DNA of 64,000 nucleotides. Origin: Hymenobacter glacialis (GTDB taxonomy: Bacteria; Bacteroidota; Bacteroidia; Cytophagales; Hymenobacteraceae). Every line of letters starts with the position of its first letter. Within the stretch, counting starts at the first letter, position 1. The notes under the pieces are model-generated. The model was not told the origin of the DNA. It searched no databases and saw nothing but the letters and a program-made list of their open reading frames with translations. The stretch spans positions 32,428 through 96,427 of the forward strand of contig NZ_MDZC01000023.1 in assembly GCF_001816165.1 (NCBI RefSeq). The letters run 5' to 3'. Positions 9,393-18,038 of the stretch are shown here, in pieces. The position numbers and the translations under genes are program-made.

Positions 9393-10394
9393 TTAGCAAG
9401 GGTTAGCACCAATCCATGCTCCGATGCGGCCCGCTGCTGCTTGTAGAGCCAACTGGTCAATTAGTGGGAGGGCAGTTATCGCAGTCGTTGATTTTAGGTT
9501 GATTGATGATAAAAGTTCATTGATAAGTGCGACATCAGCACTAACTGACCCCTTAGTTGCATCATTCGGGTCGTACTGGCCTGGGCCAGTATAGTTATTA
9601 GAAGCAAAACTCAATTGAATGCTAGCAGCTTGGAAAAAAGCCCTTGCGTAGACATTACCTGCTTTGCCTTTGTACCTATCCCACAGAAGAGCCCCTTCAG
9701 ATTGAGTTACTGTAGTACCACCTACAGTAACGCTTGTCATCGGCCATTCCACTTTCCCGTTATTATCAAGCGGTTTTGCAAAATAGAAGCCCTGTGAAAA
9801 AGAGCACGAAGAGGTGATTTCCACAATTTCACACCCTGGTACTGTTACGCTTACAGGTTGGCATATAGTAGAATACTTTACCCATGCTGTTCCAGTGCTT
9901 GTACCAACATGGCCAGGTAATGAGAAGCTAATTGTGTAAGAGTCAGTGCTGTTACGAGCACCTGAGAAGTTGTCAATCTTGAAAAAATTGGGAACTCCTG
10001 ATAGGTCACAAGTGCCGTTTCCACCACCCTCGGTGTTTGTAACAGTCAAACCAGTAAAAGTATTGCCTCCAGATACGACGGTCACGTTGAATACGTCAGA
10101 TGCTGTGTACTTATAGGTGCCATCTGCATTCAGACAAGGTAGCGTCATATTGAAGTGGCTGATATCAAATGTTGCGCCGTTAGCAGGTGCTACTACGTAA
10201 GTGAAAGTAGTCGACTGACTTGAAATTGAGTAGGTTGTCCCTGTAAAAGTCACACTGTAAGATCCTGCTGGCTGGGCGTCTTGGCTTAGCATCGCGATTG
10301 ATGGTTCAACTTCCATTTTCTGCTTATCGCAGCCGGTGATGAACAGTGCCGTAGCCAAAGCGCCGGCTGAGATGAGTTTATGAAACTGGTTCAT
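9393..10394 (-). CDS. Lipoprotein with SFSQGFYFAKP-type beta domain, AT-rich
   Basis: A 333-residue lipoprotein, lipobox LFITGCDK (Cys22). The first half (about 40-190) is Thr/Ser-rich and probably beta-sandwich. Around residue 195 a CSFSQGFYFAKP motif precedes WPMTSVTVGGTTVTQSEGALLW. Similar SQGYWFxKP plus TVGGxTYTQxEG segments occur in cell-surface proteins of Bacteroidota, so a surface role is likely but unproven. The last 70 residues are helical and end in GANPC. Gene and flanks (about 9.13-10.67 kb) are much richer in A+T than the surrounding 60-70% GC sequence, and codon use follows, which suggests recent acquisition. The ATG is followed directly by the signal peptide. Confidence 0.78.
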   Translation of the reverse strand: MNQFHKLISAGALATALFITGCDKQKMEVEPSIAMLSQDAQPAGSYSVTFTGTTYSISSQSTTFTYVVAPANGATFDISHFNMTLPCLNADGTYKYTASDVFNVTVVSGGNTFTGLTVTNTEGGGNGTCDLSGVPNFFKIDNFSGARNSTDSYTISFSLPGHVGTSTGTAWVKYSTICQPVSVTVPGCEIVEITSSCSFSQGFYFAKPLDNNGKVEWPMTSVTVGGTTVTQSEGALLWDRYKGKAGNVYARAFFQAASIQLSFASNNYTGPGQYDPNDATKGSVSADVALINELLSSINLKSTTAITALPLIDQLALQAAAGRIGAWIGANPC

Positions 10395-10767
10395 GGTATG
10401 GTGGGCTTAAAATGTGAATGTTATTCGTTTGAGTTGTATAAATTTGCAAACTATATTTTATTCATACAATATATAATTAGAAAGTTTATATAAAAATTGA
10501 CAAATTTAAGTACAATATAATCTTTATATTATTAATAGTCAGCCAATTAAATGTTTTAAAGCCGCAAAATAATGTTTTATTAAATGAAAATATTAATAAA
10601 ACATTTATAATTATAAATTTATTTTACTTAGTAAAGCCATAAAAAGTGTCAAAATGCATATTCAATTACCTAAAAAGGTAAGTAGCCTACCGGCGGCAGC
10701 CCTATGCAACAGGGGTGCTACCGGTAGGCTACTGCCTATACATCAAAACAATAGAAGAAAAGAAGGC
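10395..10767. other. AT-rich intergenic region
   Basis: A 373-base stretch, very A+T-rich up to about 10670, with poly-A/T runs typical of a promoter region for the divergently placed lipoprotein. No gene is supported. Near its right end sits the long hairpin at 10681-10733. Confidence 0.6.
10672..10733 (-). terminator. Long hairpin, likely terminator of the paaG-like gene
   Basis: Perfect 13-bp arms (AGTAGCCTACCGG at 10681-10693 and its complement at 10721-10733) enclose a second, imperfect stem (CAGCCCT with AGGGGTG). On the minus strand it is followed by ACCTTTTTAGG and sits 35 bases past the stop at 10768. The arms are longer and more GC-rich than this AT-rich neighbourhood. Confidence 0.6.
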
Positions 10768-11553
10768 CTAAACGCCTTTGAACATCGGCTTGCGCTTCTC
10801 GCTAAACGCCTTCACCCCTTCAAAATAGTCCTCTGATTCGCCAGCAATCTGTTGGCAATGCGCTTCATAGTCCAGCATCTCGTCGAGGGTGGCGGCGCCG
10901 GCCTTGTTCAGCATCTGCTTGATGAGGCCGATGGATTTGGTAGGCGCGGAGGCGTAGCGCGTGGCCAGGGCGTAGGTGGCCTCGTCCAGTTGGTCGGGGG
11001 CCACCACCTGGTTCACCAGGCCCAGGCGCAGCGCCTCTTCGGCCGGTACTTTGGTGCCCAGGCTGCACAACTCAAAAGCCTTGAGGGTGCCCACCAGCCG
11101 CGGCAAAAACCACGACGAGCCCGAGTCCGGCACCAGTCCGATGTTGATGAACACCTCAATCAGCGAGGCATCGGTGCTGGCTACCAGCGCATCGCAGGCT
11201 AGCGCCAGGGAACAGCCCGCCCCCGCCGCTACCCCGTTAATCCGGCCAATAATGGGCTTGGGCAACGCCCGCATGGCCCGGATAATGGGGTTGTAGCGCT
11301 TGTGCAGCGAGTCGTAGAACGAGCGTTTTTCGGCGCCCTGAGCGGCTTTCAGGTCCTGGCCCGAGCAGAAGGCCCGGCCCGCTCCGGTGAGCACCACGGC
11401 CCGTACGGCCGCGTCGCGCGCTACCTGCTTCAGCGCATCCTGCAGCTCATAGCTTAGCGGGTCGTTGAAGGCGTTGAATACGTCGGGACGGTTCAGGGTA
11501 ATGGTGGCCACGCCGTCGGGGCGCACGTCGTAGAGCAGGCTGGTGTATTCCAT
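10768..11553 (-). CDS. paaG: Enoyl-CoA hydratase/isomerase family protein, PaaG-like
   Basis: A 261-residue crotonase-fold enzyme. I start it at the ATG at 11553 (MEYTSLLYDVRPDG); eleven residues further upstream are unlike the family. The oxyanion-hole segments are AGRAFCSGQDL and GVAAGAGCSLALACD. IGLVPDSGSSWFLPRLVG carries the Asp that serves catalysis in PaaG, and the C-terminal KSIGLIKQMLNKA plus EGVKAFSEKRKPMFKG is close to E. coli PaaG. PaaG isomerises the ring-1,2-epoxide of phenylacetyl-CoA to an oxepin. No other paa genes are in the window, so a more general enoyl-CoA isomerase or hydratase role in fatty-acid breakdown is equally possible. It lies downstream of ispD on the same strand, about 78 bases apart. 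Confidence 0.88.
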   Translation of the reverse strand: MEYTSLLYDVRPDGVATITLNRPDVFNAFNDPLSYELQDALKQVARDAAVRAVVLTGAGRAFCSGQDLKAAQGAEKRSFYDSLHKRYNPIIRAMRALPKPIIGRINGVAAGAGCSLALACDALVASTDASLIEVFINIGLVPDSGSSWFLPRLVGTLKAFELCSLGTKVPAEEALRLGLVNQVVAPDQLDEATYALATRYASAPTKSIGLIKQMLNKAGAATLDEMLDYEAHCQQIAGESEDYFEGVKAFSEKRKPMFKGV

Positions 11554-11631
11554 TGGGTAAATGAGCGAATGGGTGAATGACCGCAAAGAACGTCATGCCG
11601 AGCCTGTCGTTCTTTACATCCATATCATGTA

Positions 11632-12354
11632 CTACAGGCCCAGCAGCGCTTCTGCCACCACCAAATCCTCGGGAGTAGTGATTTTCAGGTTGCGGTAGTC
11701 GCCCTCCACCAGCTGCACGCGGCACAGGTCTTCCACTACTGTCGCGTCGTCGGTGAAAGACGCGAGCTCGGGCATGGCATAGGCCCGGCGCAGCAGGTCG
11801 ATTTCAAAGGTTTGCGGGGTTTGCATCAGGCGCAGGCGGCTGCGGTTCTGGGCCGCCGAGCCGTGTTGCGACAGCAGCCGCACCGAGTCCTTCGGCATTA
11901 CGGCAGCGGCGGCGGCGGCGTGGGTAGCGGCGGCCGCGTAGGTGCGCTCCACCACCAGGCGCGACACCAGCGGCCGCACGCCATCGTGCACGGCCACCAG
12001 GCCTTCGGGGTGCTCTTTTAAGGCAGCCAGGCCGGCTTTTACCGAGGCCCAGCGTGTAGCTCCGCCGGCCACCAGCGTGTGCGCAATGCTCACCTGGTAC
12101 TGCTGGCACAGCTGCTCCCAGGTATTGAGCTGGTTGGCGGGTAGCACCACCACTATTTTCTCAACCGCGAGCGCCGCCTCCGCAAAGCGGCGCAGCGTGT
12201 GCAGCAGTACCGGCTCGCCGCGCAGCAGCAGGAACTGCTTGGGCCGGTCGGCGGCCATGCGGCTGCCGCTGCCGCCCGCCACCAGAATGGCGTAGCGGGG
12301 AGCTTGGGGACTTGGGAGCCTGGGGGCCTGGTTTGAAGGAACGGGATTTTTCAT
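11632..12354 (-). CDS. ispD: 2-C-methyl-D-erythritol 4-phosphate cytidylyltransferase
   Basis: Third enzyme of the MEP pathway of isoprenoid synthesis, joining CTP and methylerythritol phosphate. The 240 residues show the nucleotide-binding loop VAGGSGSRMAADRPKQF at about 23-39, then VHDGVRPLVS, then TPQTFE, and finally the TDDATVVE and NLKITTPEDL segments, all as in IspD. The only usable start is the ATG at 12354. It adds about 20 residues (MKNPVPSNQAPRLPSPQAPR) before the core, and these are largely encoded by one arm of a G-rich inverted repeat (12299-12328) whose partner is at about 12465-12497. Other IspD proteins begin almost directly at the core, so the extension is probably a by-product of the repeat. 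Confidence 0.95.
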   Translation of the reverse strand: MKNPVPSNQAPRLPSPQAPRYAILVAGGSGSRMAADRPKQFLLLRGEPVLLHTLRRFAEAALAVEKIVVVLPANQLNTWEQLCQQYQVSIAHTLVAGGATRWASVKAGLAALKEHPEGLVAVHDGVRPLVSRLVVERTYAAAATHAAAAAAVMPKDSVRLLSQHGSAAQNRSRLRLMQTPQTFEIDLLRRAYAMPELASFTDDATVVEDLCRVQLVEGDYRNLKITTPEDLVVAEALLGL

Positions 12355-12497
12355 CGGCGCGAAGTTCAGCTTAAAGCAGTTCTATCAAAAAAGAACGCCG
12401 GAATTCCTGGGGAGGAATTCCGGCGTAAAAATCAACAGTGAAGGAAACGCGGCGGATAAGAGAACCAAGTTCCCAGTCCCCCGAGTCCCCAAGTTCC
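12299..12497. repeat. G-rich inverted-repeat pair around the ispD start
   Basis: The left arm at 12299-12328 (GAGCTTGGGGACTTGGGAGC and onward) and the right arm at 12465-12497 (GTTCCCAGTCCCCCGAGTCC and onward) are about 30-nt imperfect reverse complements. The left arm is coding, inside ispD; the right arm lies in the queA 3' untranslated region. Between them are the ispD start and the queA terminator. Confidence 0.6.
12388..12425 (-). terminator. Terminator after queA
   Basis: A perfect 12-bp stem (CGCCGGAATTCC with its complement, loop TGGGGA) is followed on the minus strand by TTCTTTTTT, about 75 bases past the queA stop. Confidence 0.85.
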
Positions 12498-12500
12498 TGC

Positions 12501-13556
12501 TTACAGAATCAGCATGGCATCGCCGTAGCTGAAGAAGCGGTACTTCTCCTTGATGGCTTCTTTGTAGGCCTCCATCAACAGGGGGTAGCCGGCAAAGGCA
12601 GCGGCCAGCATGATGAGCGTGCTCTCCGGCATGTGAAAGTTGGTGAGCAGCGCGTTGGCGATTTTGAAGTCGTGGGGCGGGAAGATGAACCGGTCAATCC
12701 AGCCCTGGGTGGGCTTCATGCGGGCATTGGCCGACACCGATGCCTCCATGGCGCGCACGGTGGTGGTGCCTACGGCGCACACCCGGCGCTTGGTGTCCAG
12801 GGCCTTGTTCACCACATCGCAGGCCGGAGCCGTCACCACGAAGTTCTCGGAGTCCATCTTGTGCTTGGTCAGGTCTTCCACATCCACCGTGCGGAACGTG
12901 CCCAGGCCCACGTGCAACGTCACGAACGCCGGCTCGATGCCTTTGATTTCCATGCGCTTCATCACCTCGCGGGTGAAGTGCAGGCCAGCCGAAGGAGCGG
13001 CCACTGCGCCAATGTTCTCGGCGTAGATGGTCTGGTACCGCTCTTTGTCGGCGGGCTCGGTTTCGCGGTTGATAACTTCCTTGGGAATGGGGGTTTCGCC
13101 CAGCTCGTAGAGGGCCTTGCGGAACTCCTCGTCGGTGCCATCAAACAGGAACTTGATGGTCCGGCCACGCGAGGTGGTGTTGTCGATTACCTCGGCCACC
13201 ATGTCGGACTCGCCGAAATACAGCTTGTTGCCCACCCGGATTTTGCGGGCCGGGTCCACGAGCACGTCCCAAAGGCGCAGCTCCTTGTTCAGTTCGCGCA
13301 ACAGGAACACTTCAATCTTGGCGCCGGTCTTTTCCTTGTTGCCGTAGAGACGGGCCGGAAAAACCTTGGTGTCGTTGAACGCAAACACGTCGCCCTCAAC
13401 GAAGTAATCCAGAATGTCTTTGAAAGCGCGGTGCTCAATCTGGCCAGTGGCGCGGTGCACCACCATCAGGCGACTTTCGTCGCGGTTGCGGGCCGGATGC
13501 AGCGCCACCAATTCTTCGGGGAGTTCGAACTTGAACTCGTGCAATTTCATCGCCAT
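12501..13556 (-). CDS. queA: S-adenosylmethionine:tRNA ribosyltransferase-isomerase
   Basis: Transfers and rearranges the ribosyl group of SAM onto preQ1 in tRNA, giving epoxyqueuosine. The 351 residues begin [21 protein letters not shown] take the ATG at 13556 (the one at 13550 is equally possible) and reject the extension upstream because the promoter box lies inside it. Diagnostic segments, in order, are [50 protein letters not shown] and NFHMPEST, and the protein ends with [13 protein letters not shown]. Length and motifs fit the family. A -7 box (TACTTTTG on the minus strand) sits 40 bases upstream and a strong terminator follows, so queA is its own transcript. Confidence 0.97.
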   Translation of the reverse strand: MAMKLHEFKFELPEELVALHPARNRDESRLMVVHRATGQIEHRAFKDILDYFVEGDVFAFNDTKVFPARLYGNKEKTGAKIEVFLLRELNKELRLWDVLVDPARKIRVGNKLYFGESDMVAEVIDNTTSRGRTIKFLFDGTDEEFRKALYELGETPIPKEVINRETEPADKERYQTIYAENIGAVAAPSAGLHFTREVMKRMEIKGIEPAFVTLHVGLGTFRTVDVEDLTKHKMDSENFVVTAPACDVVNKALDTKRRVCAVGTTTVRAMEASVSANARMKPTQGWIDRFIFPPHDFKIANALLTNFHMPESTLIMLAAAFAGYPLLMEAYKEAIKEKYRFFSYGDAMLIL

Positions 13557-13595
13557 AGGGCAGTATTGGGGGGAAGATACGGAAATTTGGGGAGG

Positions 13596-13603
13596 CAAAA
13601 GTA
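13596..13603 (-). promoter_or_regulatory. Bacteroidota -7 box for queA
   Basis: TACTTTTG on the minus strand fits TAnnTTTG exactly, 40 bases upstream of the chosen queA start. I see no good TTTG at the -33 position. Confidence 0.5.
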
Positions 13604-13789
13604 CGGCTTTTATTTGATATCCTCATTTTGAATACCGCACGGCATCGGGCTGGCCACGTAGCGAAATGCCTGTAAGCCAACCAGCCCACGGGCAAGCTCA
13701 CCACGCCTGCGTCACCTTTAGCCGCAACTTTGCTGGCAGTTTCCGTCTTTTGACCTCGGATACCACTCCTTACGGGTATTCACGCCTTT

Positions 13790-15048
13790 ATGCTGACTCT
13801 TCGTCTCACTTTTGAAAGCTTTCGTTTCGCCTGGGACGCACTCAAGTCCAACTTATTGCGCACCATACTGTCGCTGTTGGGGGTCACGGTGGGCATTTTT
13901 TCTATTATCTCCGTCTTCACCATCGTCGACTCGCTGGAGTCCAACATCCGGAGCAGTATGAATTTTGTGGGCGACAAGGTCATTTACATTGAGAAGTGGC
14001 CCTGGACGTTCGGGGCCGATTACCCCTGGTGGAAGTATTTCAACCGACCCGTGCCCACGGTGCGGGAATACCAGGCGCTGCGCAAGCAGCTCAGCGCCAA
14101 TAACAAAGGCATTGCCATCTTCGCCGCCAAAAGCGGCAACACGCTCAAAGCCGGTACCAACTCGGTGTCGGACTGTGCGGTGCAGGGCGTGAGCTACGAC
14201 TACCGGGTGGTGAGCAGCGTGCCGCTGGAAGACGGCCGCTACTTCACCAACCAGGAAATGGTGTCATCCCGGCCGTGGCCATTATTGGGGCCACCATTGC
14301 CGAAAACCTGTACCCGCAGGGTGGCGCGCTGGGCCGCGAGTTCAAGCTGCGCGGCCTCTCCTTCGTTATCATCGGCGTGATGGAAAAGGAGGGCAAAAAG
14401 CTGCTCGACACCCCCAGCAACGACTCCAACGTGCTGGTGCCCTTCGACACGTTTGTTAAGATATTCGGGTTGAGCACCTCCGGCATGGGGGGGCCTTCGC
14501 CCCGCATTGGCGTGAAAGGCCGCGATGAAGACGCGGGGCTGCTCGACCTGGAGTACGAAATGCGGGGCGTGATGCGCAACCTGCGCGGCCTAAAGCCCCG
14601 GGAGGACGATAATTTTGCGCTGAACCGCCCCGAAATGATTGCCGGCCAAATCACCCAGCTATTTAGCGTGATTGGCGTGGTGGGGGGCGTCATTGGCTCC
14701 TTCGCCATTCTGGTGGGCGGTTTCGGCATTGCCAACATCATGTTCGTGTCGGTGCGCGAGCGCACCAATATCATTGGCATCCAGAAGTCGCTGGGGGCGA
14801 AGAACTTTTTTATTCTGTTTCAGTTTTTGTTTGAAGCCGTGTGCCTTTGCCTGATTGGGGGCCTGGCGGGCTTGCTGTTGGTGTGGCTGGTCACGCTGGT
14901 GCCGCAGGATGCCCTGCCGCTCGGTATGTCGGCCGGGCGCATTATTCTGGGCCTGCTGGTATCCGTAGGCATCGGCGTCATTGCCGGCATCGTGCCGGCC
15001 ATCATGGCCGCCAACCTCGACCCGGTTATTGCCATCAGGGCCAAGTAA
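13790..15048 (+). pseudogene. MacB/FtsX-type ABC transporter permease, frameshifted as read
   Basis: Two overlapping frames join into one permease of about 419 residues. Part one starts MLTLRLTFESFRFAWDALKS and carries the first membrane helix (TILSLLGVTVGIFSIISVFT) and the start of the periplasmic MacB core domain, up to DGRYFTNQEM. Part two continues with AIIGATIAENLYPQG and ends with the three-helix FtsX domain (VVGGVIGSFAILVGGFGIAN, a helix near FQFLFEAVCLCLIGGLAG, and SVGIGVIAGIVPAIMAANLD). One extra G near 14261 would give NQEMGVIPAVAIIGA and one frame. Members export or process substrates in the envelope with a partner ATPase, which is not in this window. Both halves are well conserved, so sequence error is likely. 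Confidence 0.8.
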
Positions 15049-15153
15049 GCCACCACGCGCACCAGCCGTAGGGCGTTGGCCGAGGAGGCCGCTGTCCCAG
15101 GCCCGTATTCACCCACTCTACACTTTCCAGCCCCCTCCCGGCGGCCTGACTGC

Positions 15154-16275
15154 ATGATACTTCCCGCGTTTTTAAAATATGAATTTTTGGGCAACACCAT
15201 CGGCCAGTATCTGGTGGCGGTGCTCATCCTGCTGGTTGGCAGCGCGTTTCGCCGGCTCTTTTCGCGGCTGCTCAGCAAGCTGCTGTTTGCCCTCACCAAG
15301 CGCTACACCGGCGGTGTGAGCGAGGATGAGCTCCACAGTCTGCTCATTCAGCCGCTTTCGGTGCTGCTGCTGGTGGTTACCCTGCAGCTGGCTGGCGCCA
15401 CGCTCACGTATCCGCACGGACCCACGGCGGTGGCGGCGGGCGGCCAGCTGCCGTGGCATGAGGTGCTGCTGCTGCGCCTGCTGGCCCTGGCCTTTATTGT
15501 GGCGGCGGCGCGGGTGGCCCTGCGCCTCGTCGATTTTGCACTGCTCGTGACTTCGCGCCGCGCTACCCTGCGCGCCGCGCCGGGCCCCACCCGGCTGGAC
15601 AACCAGTTCCTGCCCTTCGCTAAGGATTTGCTGAAAGTGTTTTTAATCATTGTGGCCACCCTGATAGCCTTGGGGCAGGTCTTCAACGTGAACGTGACGG
15701 CCCTGATTGGGGGCCTGGGCATAGGCGGGCTGGCGGTGGCGTTTGCGGCCAAAGAGAGCCTCGAAAACCTCATAGCCTCCTTCACCATTTTTCTGGACCA
15801 GCCTTTTGGGGTGGGCGACCTCGTGACGGCGGGCCCGGTGAGCGGCACCGTGGAAAAGATTGGCTTCCGCAGCACCCGCCTGCGCACCGCCGAGAAAAGC
15901 TACCTCACCGTGCCCAATAAAAGCATGATTGATAAGCCCCTCGATAACCTTTCGCTGCGCACGTCCCGCCGCGTGGGATTTTCGCTCACCTTCGACCATT
16001 GCACCACCAGCGCCCAGCTGCACGCCATCATCGCGGACGCCGTGGAAATAATGAAGGCACATTCGCTAGTGACCCAGGACGTGCAAATGAAATTCAGTGC
16101 CCTGACGCCCATTGGCAAGGAAGTAAGCGTGCAGTACTTTGTAGAAACCACCAGCTACGACAAGTACCTGGATGTGAAAGAAGACCTCAACTACCGGCTC
16201 GTGGAGGTGGTAGAGCACCACGGCGGGCTGTTTTCCTCCGCGGCGGTGGCTGCAGCAAATAGCGGGAAAAGCTAG
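15154..16275 (+). CDS. MscS-family mechanosensitive ion channel
   Basis: Small-conductance tension-gated channel of the inner membrane. It has 373 residues from the ATG at 15154 (MILPAFLKYEFLGNT); the frame is open 26 codons further but those residues are Pro-rich and not membrane-like. Three to four hydrophobic helices come first. The pore-lining TM3 follows at about 175-205 (NVTALIGGLGIGGLAVAFAA, then KESLENLIASFTIFLDQPF), with the Gly/Ala packing typical of MscS. The beta domain has FGVGDLV, VEKIGFRSTRLRT and LTVPNKSM. The C-terminal alpha/beta domain ends NYRLVEVVEHHGG. It follows the permease by about 105 bases and may be co-transcribed. It would release solutes on osmotic downshock. Confidence 0.93.
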   Translation: MILPAFLKYEFLGNTIGQYLVAVLILLVGSAFRRLFSRLLSKLLFALTKRYTGGVSEDELHSLLIQPLSVLLLVVTLQLAGATLTYPHGPTAVAAGGQLPWHEVLLLRLLALAFIVAAARVALRLVDFALLVTSRRATLRAAPGPTRLDNQFLPFAKDLLKVFLIIVATLIALGQVFNVNVTALIGGLGIGGLAVAFAAKESLENLIASFTIFLDQPFGVGDLVTAGPVSGTVEKIGFRSTRLRTAEKSYLTVPNKSMIDKPLDNLSLRTSRRVGFSLTFDHCTTSAQLHAIIADAVEIMKAHSLVTQDVQMKFSALTPIGKEVSVQYFVETTSYDKYLDVKEDLNYRLVEVVEHHGGLFSSAAVAAANSGKS

Positions 16276-16382
16276 ACGCAGAAAATACGGCCAGAGATGG
16301 TCAACCACCCACTCAGGTGCCTGCCCAAATCAATAGGCACCGTGTCGCAGCTGCAAAATTGAATGTGAACAGAAAGGCTAAA

Positions 16383-16407
16383 AGCTAATGGCTGGAAGCC
16401 ATTAGCT
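16383..16407. repeat. Short perfect hairpin
   Basis: AGCTAATGGCT and AGCCATTAGCT form an 11-bp stem with a GGA loop, just before the terminator at 16420-16451. It has no T-run of its own. Confidence 0.5.
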
Positions 16408-16419
16408 GCTTAAGCACAT

Positions 16420-16451
16420 AGAAAAGGCCATTCAAACGAATGGCCTTTTCT
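16420..16451. terminator. Bidirectional terminator between mscS and the TerB-like gene
   Basis: A perfect stem AGAAAAGGCCATTC / GAATGGCCTTTTCT around an AAAC loop carries A-runs and T-runs on both sides, between two convergent genes. Confidence 0.8.
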
Positions 16452-16535
16452 ATTCATAGCGCAGAAAGAAATCGGGGTTGCCTGATACTGGCTTGAGTGG
16501 CGTTTAAGAAACCCACTTGGGCCAGAGCAAGTAGG

Positions 16536-17417
16536 CTAGCGGCCGCCGAGCAGGCCACCCAGCAGGCCGCCCATGCTGCCGCCACCGCCCAGCAGGCTGC
16601 CCAGGCCGCCGCCGCCGGCTTGCCGGGGCTGGGTGTTGGGCCTGCCACCCAGACCGCCCAGAATGGACATCATGGAGCCCAGGCCGCCGCTGCCAATGCC
16701 CGAGCCTTGCCGGGGTACATTGGCCGAGGAGTTGCCGCCGCCGCCCAGCATGCCGCCGCCCAGCAGGCTGCCCAGCATACCACCCAGGCCGCTATTGGCC
16801 GCGCCACCGAGCAGGCCACCAAGGCCACCGCCCATCATGCCGCCGCCCATGCCCTGGCTTTGGCTCCGGCCGCCGCCCATTACACGGGAAATAACCATGG
16901 GCGCCACCACGCCCAACAGGCCGCCCAGCAGGGCTCCTTTGGGAATGCCCACGCTGGAAAGCTTGTCGCCGATGCCGCTGAAAAAGCCCTCCTTGGCGGG
17001 GTCTTCGGGATTGTGCTGCACCTTGGCTGCCTGGTCGACCACGGTCTCCAGGGTTTGCTGCTGCTGGTGGTTGATGCCCAGGTATTGCGACATTTTGGTA
17101 ATCATGGCTTCCTCTTCGTTGGCGTAAGAGCCGTCGGCCCGCGCAAAGCTGATGAGGTCGGTGATAAGCGAAAAGCGCAGCTCGCTGCCCTTCAGAGCGT
17201 CCAGGTTCTGCTGAATGGTATGGTTGGTGGCGTCCTGTGCGGCGGCCAGCACCTGCTGGGTGGCTCCGCCCGATAGCCCGGCCTGCTGGGCCAGGGCCTG
17301 TAGGAACTCCAGCTCTGCCCCGGACGCTTGGCGGTCGGCGGTGGCCAGGCTTGCAATTGCGCTCAGGTAAGCGGTTTTTTCGGTTTCCGAATAGTTCTGA
17401 AGGAGTTGGGATTCCAT
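16536..17417 (-). CDS. TerB-like domain protein with Gly-rich C-terminus
   Basis: A 293-residue protein, started at the ATG at 17417 (MESQLLQNYSETEKTAYL); an upstream in-frame start adds nine unlikely residues. Residues about 1-140 are helical and look like a TerB/DUF533-type domain: LSAIASLATADRQASGAELE, and later SFARADGSYANEEEAMITKM, both resembling the acidic helix-pair repeats of that group. After a short hydrophobic stretch (GALLGGLLGVVAPMVISRVM) the last 120 residues are almost all Gly, Met, Leu and Ser in GGLLGGG-type repeats. No signal peptide is seen. TerB domains are linked to tellurite and stress responses, but the role here is unknown. Confidence 0.75.
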   Translation of the reverse strand: MESQLLQNYSETEKTAYLSAIASLATADRQASGAELEFLQALAQQAGLSGGATQQVLAAAQDATNHTIQQNLDALKGSELRFSLITDLISFARADGSYANEEEAMITKMSQYLGINHQQQQTLETVVDQAAKVQHNPEDPAKEGFFSGIGDKLSSVGIPKGALLGGLLGVVAPMVISRVMGGGRSQSQGMGGGMMGGGLGGLLGGAANSGLGGMLGSLLGGGMLGGGGNSSANVPRQGSGIGSGGLGSMMSILGGLGGRPNTQPRQAGGGGLGSLLGGGGSMGGLLGGLLGGR

Positions 17418-17619
17418 AGCAAATTGTAAGTGAGGGTTGAGCAAAGGGGTTCCCGTGCTTAACGCACCTGTTGAGAATACGTTGCTTTCGGGTGAGAGCG
17501 ACTGAAATCAAATAATTTTTTTGCCGATGCTGTTGCGTTTTGTGTGCCTGAAAATGAAATTGTTGCTGCTTTTTGGGGCCTCCAACCAGAGTAGAATGCC
17601 CATTAAAAACGAAAAATTG

Positions 17620-17651
17620 TTTGGTGCTTCCAAAAAGACCCCCCATCTTTG
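17620..17651 (+). promoter_or_regulatory. Promoter of the tRNA-Val genes
   Basis: A -33 TTTG (17620-17623), a 20-base spacer and a -7 box CATCTTTG (17644-17651, one mismatch to TAnnTTTG) fit the Bacteroidota primary promoter. The predicted start would be about 15-20 bases before the first tRNA. Confidence 0.6.
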
Positions 17652-17674
17652 CAATCCCAAACGGAAACAACCAC

Positions 17675-17749
17675 GGGGGATTAGCTCAGCTGGTTCAGAG
17701 CATCTGCCTTACAAGCAGAGGGTCACTGGTTCGAACCCAGTATCCCCCA
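17675..17749 (+). tRNA. tRNA-Val (anticodon UAC)
   Basis: A 75-nt cloverleaf. The acceptor stem is GGGGGAT / ATCCCCC, the D-arm has GCTC / GAGC, the anticodon stem TCTGC / GCAGA encloses the loop CTTACAA with anticodon UAC, and the T-arm is CTGGTTCGAACCCAG. The discriminator is A and no CCA is encoded (CAC follows). Confidence 0.95.
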
Positions 17750-17756
17750 CACTGAT

Positions 17757-17800
17757 AAACAGTCACTTAGCAGTAATACTAAGTGACTGTTTTGTTTTTG
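17757..17800 (+). terminator. Terminator after the first tRNA-Val
   Basis: A 14-bp perfect stem (AAACAGTCACTTAG with its complement, loop CAGTAATA) is followed by TTTTGTTTTTG. Confidence 0.8.
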
Positions 17801-17830
17801 GTTTAAACATTGGTTTAAACAATTATTTCC

Positions 17831-17905
17831 GGGAGGTTAGCTCAGTTGGTTTAGAGCGCTGCTTTCACACGGCAGAGGTCGAAGGTTCGAATCCTTTACT
17901 TCCCA
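17831..17905 (+). tRNA. tRNA-Val (anticodon CAC)
   Basis: A 75-nt cloverleaf. The acceptor stem is GGGAGGT / ACTTCCC with one G-U pair, the D-arm GCTC / GAGC, the anticodon stem CTGCT / GGCAG with loop TTCACAC (anticodon CAC), and the T-arm carries GGTTCGAATCC. No CCA is encoded. A Glu reading (UUC) fails because the stem then does not pair. Confidence 0.9.
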
Positions 17906-17913
17906 CACCATTC

Positions 17914-17950
17914 AACAGCCACCCAGCTTTCTGCCGGGTGGCTGTTTTGC
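17914..17950 (+). terminator. Terminator after the second tRNA-Val
   Basis: AACAGCCACCC pairs with GGGTGGCTGTT, followed by TTGC, directly downstream of the tRNA. Confidence 0.75.
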
Positions 17951-18038
17951 TTTGCGGTGATAGCCAGTGCATGCTACTGAGGGGCGCATCTTTGCAGGTA
18001 GCAGGGCTGCCCGCTGCCGCTGCTGCATTTTTGTGTCT

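Noticed and set aside
12438..13631. 397-codon open frame on the plus strand
   Set aside because: Antisense to queA, whose identity is certain.
15076..15153. Longer N-terminus for the MscS channel
   Set aside because: The added 26 residues are Pro/Ala-rich and overlap the end region of the permease leader; the membrane protein begins naturally at the ATG at 15154.
17801..17820. GTTTAAACATTGGTTTAAAC as a possible operator between the tRNA genes
   Set aside because: Two GTTTAAAC copies are suggestive, but they lie in the short AT-rich spacer after a terminator and there is no further support.
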